A stretch of 64,000 nt of DNA from Bermanella sp. WJH001 (GTDB lineage Bacteria > Pseudomonadota > Gammaproteobacteria > Pseudomonadales > Oceanobacteraceae). The position numbers and the translations under genes were made by a program. This document shows, piece after piece, positions 1-8,921 of the stretch. The stretch covers positions 543,155 through 607,154 of the forward strand of contig NZ_JASJOO010000003.1 in NCBI RefSeq assembly GCF_030070105.1, read 5' to 3'. The notes under the pieces are model-generated. The model was not told the DNA's origin. It made no database searches and saw only the letters and a program-made list of their open reading frames with translations. Position 1 is the first letter of the stretch. Each line of letters starts with the position of its first letter.

Positions 1-141
1 TAGAGAGGTAATCAATATTTTTGCCTGCAACATAAACCTAAGCGCTAGCTCTAACTCAATCACACCGTGAATGGTTAAGCATAATGTTCTGTCATTTATC
101 TCCATTTCATACCCCCCGAGAGGAGTTTTAAATTGATACAT
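1..141 (-). CDS. Unknown protein, N-terminal part only (runs off the left edge)
   Basis: On the minus strand a reading frame stays open for 47 codons from an ATG at 141 to base 1, following an in-frame stop at 172-174. It starts about 80 nt downstream of mshQ in the same direction. The translation begins MYQFKTPLGGYEMEINDRTL and continues with an aliphatic, soluble-looking stretch. A second in-frame ATG at 105 has a G-run (112-117) about 7 nt upstream and may be the true start, because the ATG at 141 has no visible ribosome site. I do not recognise a family. It could be the last gene of the pilus transcript or an unrelated neighbour. Confidence 0.45.
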   Translation of the reverse strand, partial: MYQFKTPLGGYEMEINDRTLCLTIHGVIELELALRFMLQAKILITSL

Positions 142-219
142 ATGAACAACATGTCTGGATGGGAATCTACTTCATAGTATAGTTCATGATGTGTATTGCT
201 CCGCTCAGCGATAGAGCCA

Positions 220-3200
220 TTATTTATAATAAACCTCTTTCCAGTAGATGATTTTGTCATGACCCCGATACTGGCCAAAACTGATTTCAGCTTCTGGATT
301 TTCAAAACCCAAGCCATTCCAGTCAAATTGCAACCAACTTGGGCTAGCATAGGGAAACGTAAATTTACCGTAACGCCCTGCAACCGGCGCTGACCAAACA
401 ACGCTGGTTGCACCACTCACAAATAAACCTGTGTCCGCTATTTCACCAGAAGCCGTGCTATCTGTTATTTGATAAGGGTCGCTGGGGTCACCAATATCCG
501 TTACTGTTAGTGCACCAATACCCGCTATGTCATACGTTGTACCGTTGTCATCCGTATTTAAAATAAAGTTAGCACCATCATAATATTCCGTAGACCAAAC
601 ATGGGTCAGTGACGTACTTTCAGAGCCATAGGCATTGGCTAAACGCAATCGCCCCAATCGCACATTTCCCCCAATAGGGTTGAGACTCACCCCGCTAGAC
701 AGACTCACGCCATCACTGTCCACATAGTCGGTGATATTAATTTGGATATCGTTTGTAAATGGCGCTACCAATGCATTAGCCGTATGGTCATACCTAAAGT
801 GATCACTACTATTTAGACTAACCCGGTATATTCCGGTCGCTGCATCGTAACTAGAGGTAGGCCCATTGAACCCGGTTGTAATGGTGAGATCATTGATCCC
901 ATCTAAACCCAAAATATTCGATGTGGTGTTAATAACTGGCAATGGGGTTTTGTTAAAACTTCCCACTAGGTAATTTTTAAGTGTATCCCCTTGAACATTG
1001 CGCACGATAAAATCAAACTGCGGTTGAACGCCATATTTTATCCCACCAGTGTTACTTGCATCTAATTCACCAATGTAACTAAATCCGGTATTGGCATCGC
1101 CATAGCTGCCGTTGTTAATATTATTCACGACGAAGTCCGCTGGAAAAAATCGACCAAATTCATGGGATGGGGTACTTACTAACGTATGACTCAAATAATT
1201 ATTACCACCAGCAGTAAAATTAATCACACCAACCTCACTCCAGTTAACGCTTTGACTAGCCGTACCAGAAGATAAATTCACAGTATTGAAAGATATCGCA
1301 CCCAGATTGCCAGCAACCGGTGAGATTAAATTTTGAGTGATGCTCACACCATGATTAAAGTTGGGTAATATAAAGTTGTTATCACAAAAGTTGCTATCTG
1401 CATTGGCGCGCCAGCCTTGTGCGGAAACCGTTAGATTAAAATTCTCACCGGCTTTTTTAAATTTACTGCAATTCCAATAATTGGGGCCACTACAGGCATA
1501 ATCAGGATCTGTCGTGGTGGTACAAAAACCAGCAGGGGAGAATTCCATTTGATTGCTACTCCCTAAAATATTATCACCCGCTTGAATTCTACGAGCATGT
1601 AATCCTATGCGGCCAGCATCACTGTACAAACTATTTGATAAATCAGCCGTACTATTACTAGCAAAATTAAGCGTAATGGGTGTATATGAAGTAACAGTAT
1701 TTTGGTTATTTTTATTTAAATTTGTGCCATTAATTGAAAACTGAGACGCACTACTTACATGGCAACTGCTTGGATTTATACACTCTAACGCTAACTCGAT
1801 AGTTTGATTACCCGTAAACAATCCTGTGCAAACACCTGTATCAACATCCGTGGTGATTGCACGAATTTTTAGTGGATCATAGCCCAGTGTATTATTAAAA
1901 TTACGACCAGAGATTTGCACCGGTATTACCTCAGATGCGGGCGCAGATCCAGTGCCATAAATAAATTTAAAACCCGATCGAGCAAAACTTAAATCAGGGT
2001 CGTCACTGGCAGTGGCATTGTTGCTGGTTTCCGAGATCCCCTGATCATCCAATATATTGATACTTAAGGTTTCAACATAAGTATTGGCAAAATTAAAATT
2101 AACTTGTCCATTATCTGATGTTGAAAACACATACTCTGCCGATCCTAAATTACTGCCTAATGGCGTAAAACTTCCCACCCCACTTAACAATGTCCAATCG
2201 CCATGACTTGTGGATGTAGTAAGATCAATAGTACCCTCGTAATCGGTAATAATGTTACCTGCTGAATCTTTAGCGGTTACCGTTATGACTTCCGCTTCGC
2301 AGTTAACACCATTGCCACTATGGGCAATACTAAAGTGATCCGCCCCCTGGCAACTGGAGATTTGGAACACCTCAATATCGACATTATCAATCTTAAAAAC
2401 TTCTTGGTTATTGTTATAACAACAGTCTCCACCCGTACCAGGATCATCGATTACAAAACGAATTTGGGTATTACTGGATAAATAATTTTTCAAATTTAAA
2501 CTGCTTGAACCAGAAACATTACCTGTAATAGTTTGTAAAACGACCCAACCCGATCCTGAATTAACTTCAGCTCTTACTTCATCTTCAGCATCAACAGAAC
2601 CTATTGCTTCATAATCAAAACTCAGTTGCGCATCATCATAATTAGATAAGTCCATGGAACGACTCATGGTTGTCACTTGAGAGCTGCTACCATATAAATA
2701 TAAGGCATCGTAATACATACTCACTGGCCCATTGGCAGGGCCAGTGCCATCACTTTCAACCCAGTCGTTACTGAATGCTAAACTGCCATCATTGTTACCA
2801 TAACTACCACTACCATTGATGATTATTTGAATGTCCTCAATTTGTAGAATTTCATCAGCTGGACCAAAACAACATGTTGAGCCACTTTGGTCTTCTATGC
2901 GAAACCGGATGCGAGTATTGCTTGAAATATAAGGTGTAATATCAAAACTAAATGGCTGGAAGCTATCAATATCATCATTATAAGTACCTAAAGTAGTCCA
3001 ACTTGCTCCACCATTTGAAGACACCGCTACCGATGCAATGTCATTGGATTCAACCGAAGTGGTGCGCATGGTAAATCTTAAGGTAGCCGTGGTGGCGCTG
3101 CTTAAGTCCACTTCTCGTTGTGCGGCACTTTTAATAAGATTAGGAAATGTAGTGTTGTTACCGGTTAATTCAAGTCGCCCACCTGTGATTCTGACATCAC

Positions 3201-4248
3201 CTGCTGACGGACTGCCGCCTGAGATGCGATCGGTTTCGATCCAATTGCTCGCCCAATTTAAATTCCCATCATTATTATCATAACTCACGGTGTCAAAACG
3301 ATCCCGATAATTACTTCCTATCTCTGAAAACTCATCTCGAAAATTACCTTCACTTAAAAATGTAGCCTCTACGATTAAATCAGGATCTTCCGTAGTGGCT
3401 TCTGTTAATAAACCTGAAGCCACATCAAAATTAATCACACCATCCTGTTTAAAACTATATTTCATCGTAAAACTACCGTTATCAGCAGCGACCATCGTAT
3501 AGTTAAATGTTCCATCACCATTATCTACAAAACTCGTTGGATTAGCGGCGCTCGCCAATACCCATGTTCCAGAAGTTGCACCACTCGTTGCGATTCTAGC
3601 TGAAGCAGTGACCACACCTGTATATCCAGTTAATACTTGATGTGTACTATTGTGGATAGTGAACGTAATATTTTCAGCGACACAACTCACACCACTGCCA
3701 TCATGTGAGATGCTAATATGTTGTAACACTTTATTTGGCGTTGCTGTGACCGCCACGTTATCGATAAATAAATAATCCGTTGCGCCCAATCCGTTTGAGG
3801 TTGAAAAACGTATGCCCGTATTACTTGAGATGTAAGCACTAATATCAAAACTAAACGAACCTGAATTTAAAAAAGAGCCTTGTAAGCGCCCAATTCTTAC
3901 CCATGAACTCCCTGATGAGACATAAATATCAACGCGATCAACATTGCTATCAAAACCAAATTCATCATAATCAAATGTCAATATCGCGCTGGTATAGCCA
4001 GATAAATTAAGACGCCTTTCGATATCGTTATTACTGCCACTTAAGATCAAGCTACCAGCTAAAATACCTACATCGTTAAAAAATGGGGGGCTAGGTGAGT
4101 TATCATCTCCTGTTTCAAGCCAGTCACTAGACCAAAATTGATCACCATCTTGATTGCTATAACTTTCATTAGAAAAAGTATCCAAAAACAAATCAGCATT
4201 CGAAGTTGAAATCATTAATATTAAAGCTAAAAATGCAAGTTTTCTCAT
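220..4248 (-). CDS. mshQ: MshQ-like large secreted protein of the MSHA pilus locus
   Basis: A 1342-aa exported protein with a short N-terminal signal peptide (cleavage near residue 18, after SNA). From the sequence, three related beta-rich modules start near residues 28, 315 and 480. Each opens with an S-Y-x-N-x-D-G-like motif followed by W-x-x-D/N-W and ends with an R-F-x-I/S... and D-N-V/I-x-V/I strand. Between and after them are two Ig-like segments that begin with very similar stretches (ISISHDGSGVSC near 176, FSIAHSGNGVNC near 640). The C-terminal half (about 755-1342) is the DUF6701-type region typical of MshQ. It is the last gene of the msh operon, its ATG overlaps the mshP stop by 4 nt, and it is probably a surface or pilus-tip adhesin-like protein. 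The assignment rests on operon position and the C-terminal region. Confidence 0.85.
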   Translation of the reverse strand: MRKLAFLALILMISTSNADLFLDTFSNESYSNQDGDQFWSSDWLETGDDNSPSPPFFNDVGILAGSLILSGSNNDIERRLNLSGYTSAILTFDYDEFGFDSNVDRVDIYVSSGSSWVRIGRLQGSFLNSGSFSFDISAYISSNTGIRFSTSNGLGATDYLFIDNVAVTATPNKVLQHISISHDGSGVSCVAENITFTIHNSTHQVLTGYTGVVTASARIATSGATSGTWVLASAANPTSFVDNGDGTFNYTMVAADNGSFTMKYSFKQDGVINFDVASGLLTEATTEDPDLIVEATFLSEGNFRDEFSEIGSNYRDRFDTVSYDNNDGNLNWASNWIETDRISGGSPSAGDVRITGGRLELTGNNTTFPNLIKSAAQREVDLSSATTATLRFTMRTTSVESNDIASVAVSSNGGASWTTLGTYNDDIDSFQPFSFDITPYISSNTRIRFRIEDQSGSTCCFGPADEILQIEDIQIIINGSGSYGNNDGSLAFSNDWVESDGTGPANGPVSMYYDALYLYGSSSQVTTMSRSMDLSNYDDAQLSFDYEAIGSVDAEDEVRAEVNSGSGWVVLQTITGNVSGSSSLNLKNYLSSNTQIRFVIDDPGTGGDCCYNNNQEVFKIDNVDIEVFQISSCQGADHFSIAHSGNGVNCEAEVITVTAKDSAGNIITDYEGTIDLTTSTSHGDWTLLSGVGSFTPLGSNLGSAEYVFSTSDNGQVNFNFANTYVETLSINILDDQGISETSNNATASDDPDLSFARSGFKFIYGTGSAPASEVIPVQISGRNFNNTLGYDPLKIRAITTDVDTGVCTGLFTGNQTIELALECINPSSCHVSSASQFSINGTNLNKNNQNTVTSYTPITLNFASNSTADLSNSLYSDAGRIGLHARRIQAGDNILGSSNQMEFSPAGFCTTTTDPDYACSGPNYWNCSKFKKAGENFNLTVSAQGWRANADSNFCDNNFILPNFNHGVSITQNLISPVAGNLGAISFNTVNLSSGTASQSVNWSEVGVINFTAGGNNYLSHTLVSTPSHEFGRFFPADFVVNNINNGSYGDANTGFSYIGELDASNTGGIKYGVQPQFDFIVRNVQGDTLKNYLVGSFNKTPLPVINTTSNILGLDGINDLTITTGFNGPTSSYDAATGIYRVSLNSSDHFRYDHTANALVAPFTNDIQINITDYVDSDGVSLSSGVSLNPIGGNVRLGRLRLANAYGSESTSLTHVWSTEYYDGANFILNTDDNGTTYDIAGIGALTVTDIGDPSDPYQITDSTASGEIADTGLFVSGATSVVWSAPVAGRYGKFTFPYASPSWLQFDWNGLGFENPEAEISFGQYRGHDKIIYWKEVYYK

Positions 4249-4643
4249 GGAGCTAACCTTATTTGGATAACTCGCGTAGCAGAATCAGAGCCAACACCGC
4301 AAACACCTGTACTGGTAAGCGTAATGTATGATTGCAGATTCACTATTTTTTCTTCACAAGAAACACTTATCGAGCAATTATTTAGACCGGTAGATGTTAA
4401 ATCTAAATTACTAATAAAACTTGTATCACAACTTGGGCTAGCCTGAGGTGTAAGTTGATAAACCGCTGCTAATTGTGCGCCACTTTCTGCTGCATAAAAG
4501 GCACGTATATTTAGCCATTCTCGCCCTTGTGAAATGGCACTGGATTCATTGATTTGATTAATGGCAGCGAGTATTAATGTCATCACTAAAATCAAAAAAA
4601 TCGCCGATGGCAGACCCAAGCCAAGTTGTTTATTACGGTACAT
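4245..4643 (-). CDS. mshP: MshP, minor pilin-like protein
   Basis: The first ATG of the longest frame is at 4715. The ATG at 4643 is preferred because AGAGG lies about 12 nt upstream and it yields the expected short N-terminus MYRNKQLGLGLPSAIFLIL. The 132-aa protein has an N-terminal hydrophobic helix and a PilX/MshP-type motif (QLGLGLPSAIFLILVMTLIL), then a small domain with the motif R-A-F-Y-A-A-E-S-G found in PilX-like minor pilins. It contains several cysteines, probably disulfide-bonded in the periplasm. It overlaps the mshO end by 11 nt and the mshQ start by 4 nt, so translation is likely coupled. Confidence 0.85.
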   Translation of the reverse strand: MYRNKQLGLGLPSAIFLILVMTLILAAINQINESSAISQGREWLNIRAFYAAESGAQLAAVYQLTPQASPSCDTSFISNLDLTSTGLNNCSISVSCEEKIVNLQSYITLTSTGVCGVGSDSATRVIQIRLAP

Positions 4644-5508
4644 TTCGAATTTGCACCTCTTGATTAATGCTGTGAATTTCACTGGCATTGGAGTCATCTT
4701 GTAATTGCAATTCATAAGTCACAAGTGCATTACGCCTTAAGGAGGATGGCAAATAATTAAATACCAATGAATTAGCCACAACCCCTTTACCAATGAGCAA
4801 TCTATTTGGCACGGTAGAGGGCAAACTGGCTATTAAATTATTAATATCGCCCACAAAGCCATAATTACGATAATAAAAAATATGATCGGCCACCTGACAA
4901 AATGCATTGGGCTGATCAACCACATATAACCGTTTTTGAGGTGAGTTTTTTTCAAAACGAAATACAGACCCACCATTAAACGTAAACGTAATTTCATCTG
5001 CCAGAACAGTAGCGCTCACAGTCTGCGTACTGATATACCCTTGTGTACCCGATAAGGTATACAATTCATTAATATCCGAAACCACTGGGTAAATGGCTAG
5101 ACGGCCATCACTTTGCAATAAGCTATCAAGATTAATGGCCGTCACGGTACTTTCAGGGGATGAAAACGGCGCATTGATATAGGTACTGGCACCCACGATG
5201 GGAATGAATTCAATACATGATTGGGTAGCATTTACCCGAACACTTCCAGGTAACGCTTCTCTTAAAACACGAGTGATTTTTTCATTAATAACCGTTGCAC
5301 TTGCAGCAAGCTCACTGCGCCTTACAGTATCGACATAACCTTGTGCGCTAAAGCTGATAAATTGAATACTGCCGATGGACAATACTGATAAAATAACCAT
5401 CACAATAATGATTTCAATTAAGGTAAAACCCGATGAACGATGCCTTAAAAATTCACCATTTTTAGTTGGTTTGTTACGGTTAACTTGATGCTGGATTATT
5501 AAAGGCAT
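4633..5508 (-). CDS. mshO: MshO, type IV pilin-like minor subunit
   Basis: A 291-aa prepilin-like protein. The leader ends in SSG before FTLIEIIIVMVILSVLSIG, a class III signal with Glu at position 5 of the predicted mature chain. The ATG at 5508 lies directly after the mshD stop (5510-5512) and is preferred over the upstream codon at 5550, which lies inside mshD. The remainder is a globular periplasmic domain typical of large minor pilins such as MshO, placed between mshD and mshP as in known msh operons. It would be processed by the prepilin peptidase, which is not encoded here, and incorporated into the pilus or its initiation complex. Confidence 0.88.
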   Translation of the reverse strand: MPLIIQHQVNRNKPTKNGEFLRHRSSGFTLIEIIIVMVILSVLSIGSIQFISFSAQGYVDTVRRSELAASATVINEKITRVLREALPGSVRVNATQSCIEFIPIVGASTYINAPFSSPESTVTAINLDSLLQSDGRLAIYPVVSDINELYTLSGTQGYISTQTVSATVLADEITFTFNGGSVFRFEKNSPQKRLYVVDQPNAFCQVADHIFYYRNYGFVGDINNLIASLPSTVPNRLLIGKGVVANSLVFNYLPSSLRRNALVTYELQLQDDSNASEIHSINQEVQIRNVP

Positions 5509-5509
5509 A

Positions 5510-6040
5510 TTAAAAATTACCTTTATAAACAGACACACTTCGGGTATCACCGCTCGGTGCTCGAATAGTCACCGTAATTCTTTTGGCTAGACGGTTCTCA
5601 GCTAAACCTAATTCTGTGCCTGCACATGCAACCAAAATACTGGCTTGGTATTGAGCGTATTGAGCCATATTAATACTGGATTCGATCAGCGCAGGTGGCG
5701 CATCGGTGACATTATGGTAGTCATCAACATCGTCAAATTGGGCACGCGCCTGCCCTTCATTCGACAATGTGCAAGGTGCACTTGCAGCAAGCACTTCACC
5801 GCCACCGGATAAAGTTGCATCATCAAACTTCATGGCGAGAATTTCATCTAAATACGCTTGCGATAATTCAAGGGATTTACTTTCCCATATTGGCGTTGCG
5901 CTTTGACTAATCCCCTGACTTAACGCTGATACGAGGGCCGATAATGCGATCCCCAGTATCACGATTGTGATAATTAACTCAATTAACGTCACGCCTTTTT
6001 GACGGGAGTTAAAGCTATTAAGGCAAGCATGATCCTTCAT
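5510..6040 (-). CDS. mshD: MshD, minor pilin
   Basis: A 176-aa prepilin from the ATG at 6040. Upstream in-frame codons at 6046 and 6082 are less likely because they extend further into mshC. The leader is followed by G-V-T-L-I-E-L-I-I-T-I-V-I-L-G-I, a class III prepilin signal with Glu at mature position 5. The C-terminal part has paired cysteines, as in minor pilins. The start overlaps mshC by 23 nt and the stop is 1 nt from the mshO ATG. The name follows gene order (mshC-mshD-mshO-mshP-mshQ). Confidence 0.87.
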   Translation of the reverse strand: MKDHACLNSFNSRQKGVTLIELIITIVILGIALSALVSALSQGISQSATPIWESKSLELSQAYLDEILAMKFDDATLSGGGEVLAASAPCTLSNEGQARAQFDDVDDYHNVTDAPPALIESSINMAQYAQYQASILVACAGTELGLAENRLAKRITVTIRAPSGDTRSVSVYKGNF

Positions 6041-6530
6041 AAGCATAACCACTTGGGCTGATGCACAATTCAACGGTGTCACTTGCGGTTAAACATACAC
6101 GCTGATTTGTACTAAGTTGCACGCGACTGGCGTTAACGGCATTGCCATAGCCATCAAAATAAAAGTTTACTGGAAACGTTATTAACGGCAGTGAGCCACA
6201 AGGGCTGGTAAAATCCGTTTGCGAATAATGTACGTTCACAGAATCAAAATTTATATCCGAATTACTCAATTGCGTTGCCCCCTGACTTAATAACATTTGC
6301 CAGCGATTCGTTGCTTGAGAAATGGAAAGCTGAATAGGTAAACTGGCGCTTTGACGTAAAAAAGAATGTCGCTGCGCAAGTTGCAACTGTGAAAGCCACT
6401 GATCAGCGGAAAGCTTCACCGCATATTGCGAAGGTGCAGAGAATAATCCGATACCCACTGCACCTAAAATTGAGAGCAAAATAATAACAACAATCAGCTC
6501 AATTAATGTAAAGCCTTTTGTCGAATGCAT
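6018..6530 (-). CDS. mshC: MshC, minor pilin (GspH/FimT-like)
   Basis: A 170-aa prepilin with a very short leader (MHSTKG) followed by F-T-L-I-E-L-I-V-V-I-I-L-L-S-I-L-G. After the helix, the QWLSQLQLAQRHSFLRQSA region resembles GspH/FimT-type minor pseudopilins, which fits MshC. It lies 7 nt after the major pilin gene mshA and overlaps mshD, so it is probably made from the same message at a lower level. Confidence 0.87.
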   Translation of the reverse strand: MHSTKGFTLIELIVVIILLSILGAVGIGLFSAPSQYAVKLSADQWLSQLQLAQRHSFLRQSASLPIQLSISQATNRWQMLLSQGATQLSNSDINFDSVNVHYSQTDFTSPCGSLPLITFPVNFYFDGYGNAVNASRVQLSTNQRVCLTASDTVELCISPSGYAYEGSCLP

Positions 6531-6537
6531 ATTTTAA

Positions 6538-7074
6538 TTATGAACAGGTATCATCTGTATCAGCCGTGGTTGCACCGGCACTATAAGTGGCCGCCGTACC
6601 AATCGCTGGTGCAGTAATAACTTGGGTCGCTCCCGAGCCTGTACTGGTTGCAATGGAATAGGTAAAACACGGAGTACCATCACCCTCAACCGCAATGATA
6701 AGAGGTGCCGCTGCGTTTGCACCTTGAGAGACAATGTAACCATCAAGATCTGCCGCATTTTCAATGCCCGCCTTAGATGGGTAACCATAAACCATATCAA
6801 CATCCACACCCTCTATTTTCACCGTTGCTGTTGCAGCAGAAGCATTACAACCAGAATTCGCCAGACATGCGGCATGTGAAATAGCGGAAGCAGATTTCAC
6901 CGCACCACGGGCCCCTTCTAAACTGGAGCTTTCAGCTTGCCCAGAAAAGTCTGCAAATTTTGGCAATGCAAAGGCACTTAAGATTCCCAAGATGACAATT
7001 ACCATGATGAGTTCAATCAAGGTAAAACCTGATTGATAGGATCTATTAGCTGTTTTATGGCTGGCTAGGTTCAT
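6538..7074 (-). CDS. mshA: MshA, major MSHA pilin
   Basis: A 178-aa type IV prepilin. A leader of about 16 residues ends in QSG, then F-T-L-I-E-L-I-M-V-I-V-I-L-G-I-L-S. The motif A-L-P-K-F-A-D-F-S follows the helix, as in MshA of Vibrio and Shewanella. Cysteines in HAACLANSGC, TPCFTYS and near the C-terminus (DDTCS) are consistent with a disulfide-bonded D-region. The C-terminal third is rich in Ala, Thr and Ser. A good ribosome site (GGAG) lies about 8 nt before the ATG, and the 75-nt upstream gap, unusually long for this operon, could hold a private promoter. Confidence 0.9.
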   Translation of the reverse strand: MNLASHKTANRSYQSGFTLIELIMVIVILGILSAFALPKFADFSGQAESSSLEGARGAVKSASAISHAACLANSGCNASAATATVKIEGVDVDMVYGYPSKAGIENAADLDGYIVSQGANAAAPLIIAVEGDGTPCFTYSIATSTGSGATQVITAPAIGTAATYSAGATTADTDDTCS

Positions 7075-7090
7075 ACTGCTCTCCGTTAAA

Positions 7091-7114
7091 ATTAGATTAG
7101 GCCTATGGTCTAAT
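7091..7114. promoter_or_regulatory. Inverted repeat in the mshA leader
   Basis: Between mshB and mshA, ATTAGA (7091-7096) and TCTAAT (7109-7114) form a 6-bp inverted repeat. It encloses a second palindrome, TAGGCCTA (7098-7105). It lies about 17 nt upstream of the mshA start codon, in the only sizeable gap of the msh run. It could be an operator or an mRNA structure that separates high mshA expression from the upstream genes. No known regulator site was recognised. Confidence 0.35.
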
Positions 7115-7149
7115 TCCTTATTTTCATATTTAAGTGTAGTTCATATTTT

Positions 7150-7689
7150 TTATTTCAAAACCGTAAGTACGCTTCCTGTGCCCAAATCATATTCTATTCG
7201 GCTATTAAAATTACTCTGTTGATAAGTATAGGTGCAAGTTGAGGCACCTGTGGTACTCACCACATAGCTAACACCCTCTGCAGGGGTTGCCGCTACCTTT
7301 AATCCGTTACTGGCAATTAAAGACTCCCATAATCGAATACAACGCTGCACATTGCCTGATAAGTTTGGGCTATGATTTGAGTTTTCACCTTGTTGCGCAT
7401 CGCTGGGCCAGCCATTTAAAGTGGTGGCAATATCGTCTTTACCATAACCTCGCACCACATCAACCTCTCCCCGTGCGCCGTTGGAAACCCACTGACTGCG
7501 AACTAAAATCACTGCACTGGATAATGCCCCCCCTGTGGATGCAATGCTGCTGTAGTGGGCATCGTCATAATTACTCATCATCCTCGGTAATGCGACAACC
7601 GCCAAAATGGCCATGATAGAAATCACCATCACTAATTCAATGAGGGTAAAACCTTTATTTTGTTTACAGTCTGCAAGAACTGTCTGCAT
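7150..7689 (-). CDS. mshB: MshB, pilin-like protein
   Basis: A 179-aa prepilin from the ATG at 7689, just after the mshG stop. The longer frame from 7722 would extend into mshG. The leader MQTVLADCKQNKG precedes F-T-L-I-E-L-V-M-V-I-S-I-M-A-I-L-A-V-V-A-L-P-R, a canonical class III signal. Its place between mshG and mshA is that of mshB. It is likely a minor or accessory pilin. Confidence 0.87.
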   Translation of the reverse strand: MQTVLADCKQNKGFTLIELVMVISIMAILAVVALPRMMSNYDDAHYSSIASTGGALSSAVILVRSQWVSNGARGEVDVVRGYGKDDIATTLNGWPSDAQQGENSNHSPNLSGNVQRCIRLWESLIASNGLKVAATPAEGVSYVVSTTGASTCTYTYQQSNFNSRIEYDLGTGSVLTVLK

Positions 7690-7694
7690 AATTA

Positions 7695-8915
7695 TTACCG
7701 TGCATTTGCACTTAAATCCCAAAGTGGAAGAAAAATCCCGAGCGCTAACACTAAAATCATAGCCCCCATAAACAACAGCATGATGGGCTCAATCGCACCA
7801 CTTAACCGTTGCACCTGAAAATCGGTTTCTTCATCATAAAACTCACTCACATCCAGTAATAACGCATCTAGTGCACCACTTTCCTCACCCACCGCGATCA
7901 TTTGTAAAATAAGTGGTGTAAACATGCCTGAACTGTTGGCGGTTCGCGAAAGAGAATCACCTCGCTCAATACCAATGCGCATTTCTCTTACGTTTTTTTC
8001 TATATGAAGATTGCCTATAGACTCAGCACTAATATCAATAGATTGCAAAATAGGTACACCAGATGCAAACAACATTGAAAAAGTACGGGTAAAACGTGAC
8101 AGACAAATTCTATTTAACAAACCACCAACGATGGGAAGCTTTAACTTGATACGATCCCAATTTAACGCACCTCGTTCAGTTTTTAAGTATCTCGACATGC
8201 CAAATAAGGCACTAACGATGAAGCCAATTAATACCCACCAATACTCAATAAAAAAATGTGATGTCGCCAGTAACATTTGAGTGGCTAAGGGCAGGTCACT
8301 ACCAAACTTGTCAAATACTTTGGCAAAACTTGGAATCACAACAACATTAACCACAACCAAAGCAATCAATATAGAAGCAATCACCATTGTTGGATAACGC
8401 AGCGCGCTGGATACTTTTTTCTTGGTATCACGCATCATCTCAAGATAATGAACCAACTGGTAAAATGCTTGGTCTAAATTACCCGTACTCTCACCCACGT
8501 GCACCATGCTAATAAATATTGGGGAAAAGAAATTTTCATGTTGATGCAAAGCTTGGCTTAAAGTTTTACCACGACTTAGTACACTGCCTATATCTTGCAG
8601 CACCTCACTTAAAGCTTCGTTATTTGTGGTTTCGGCTAAACCAAAAACAGCGCGCATAATGGGGATGCCACTTTTTGTCAGTGCATGCATTTGACGACAA
8701 AACAATACAAGATCATCAAGCGGAATGGTTTTTTTGGGAAGGTATTGCTTAAGTAAATCTTCAAGCTTGATAGAGGGTTCAATCTCTTCGATAGACACAG
8801 GCGTCAAACGATCATCTAATAAGCGCGCCGCCACAGATGACTTATGGCTGGCTTCCTGCTCGCCTTTATGCAACTGCCCACGCTTATCTCGTGCTTTATA
8901 GCTATATAGTGGCAT
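7695..8915 (-). CDS. mshG: MshG, inner-membrane platform protein (GspF/PilC family)
   Basis: A 406-aa polytopic membrane protein of the T2SSF family. Two homologous cytoplasmic-plus-membrane repeats are visible: residues about 65-190 (FCRQMHALTKSGIPI... VGESTGNLDQAF) and 270-390 (FTRTFSMLFASGVPI... VGEESGALDALL). The hydrophobic segments lie near 170-195, 220-240 and 375-400. The protein anchors the assembly ATPase to the pilus base. The start is supported by GAGGTGAT about 7 nt upstream, inside the 6-nt gap after mshE. Confidence 0.92.
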   Translation of the reverse strand: MPLYSYKARDKRGQLHKGEQEASHKSSVAARLLDDRLTPVSIEEIEPSIKLEDLLKQYLPKKTIPLDDLVLFCRQMHALTKSGIPIMRAVFGLAETTNNEALSEVLQDIGSVLSRGKTLSQALHQHENFFSPIFISMVHVGESTGNLDQAFYQLVHYLEMMRDTKKKVSSALRYPTMVIASILIALVVVNVVVIPSFAKVFDKFGSDLPLATQMLLATSHFFIEYWWVLIGFIVSALFGMSRYLKTERGALNWDRIKLKLPIVGGLLNRICLSRFTRTFSMLFASGVPILQSIDISAESIGNLHIEKNVREMRIGIERGDSLSRTANSSGMFTPLILQMIAVGEESGALDALLLDVSEFYDEETDFQVQRLSGAIEPIMLLFMGAMILVLALGIFLPLWDLSANAR

Positions 8916-8921
8916 GGATCA

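Noticed and set aside
7287-7616. A 109-codon plus-strand frame opposite mshB
   Set aside because: It is a shadow of the pilin gene with no ribosome site.
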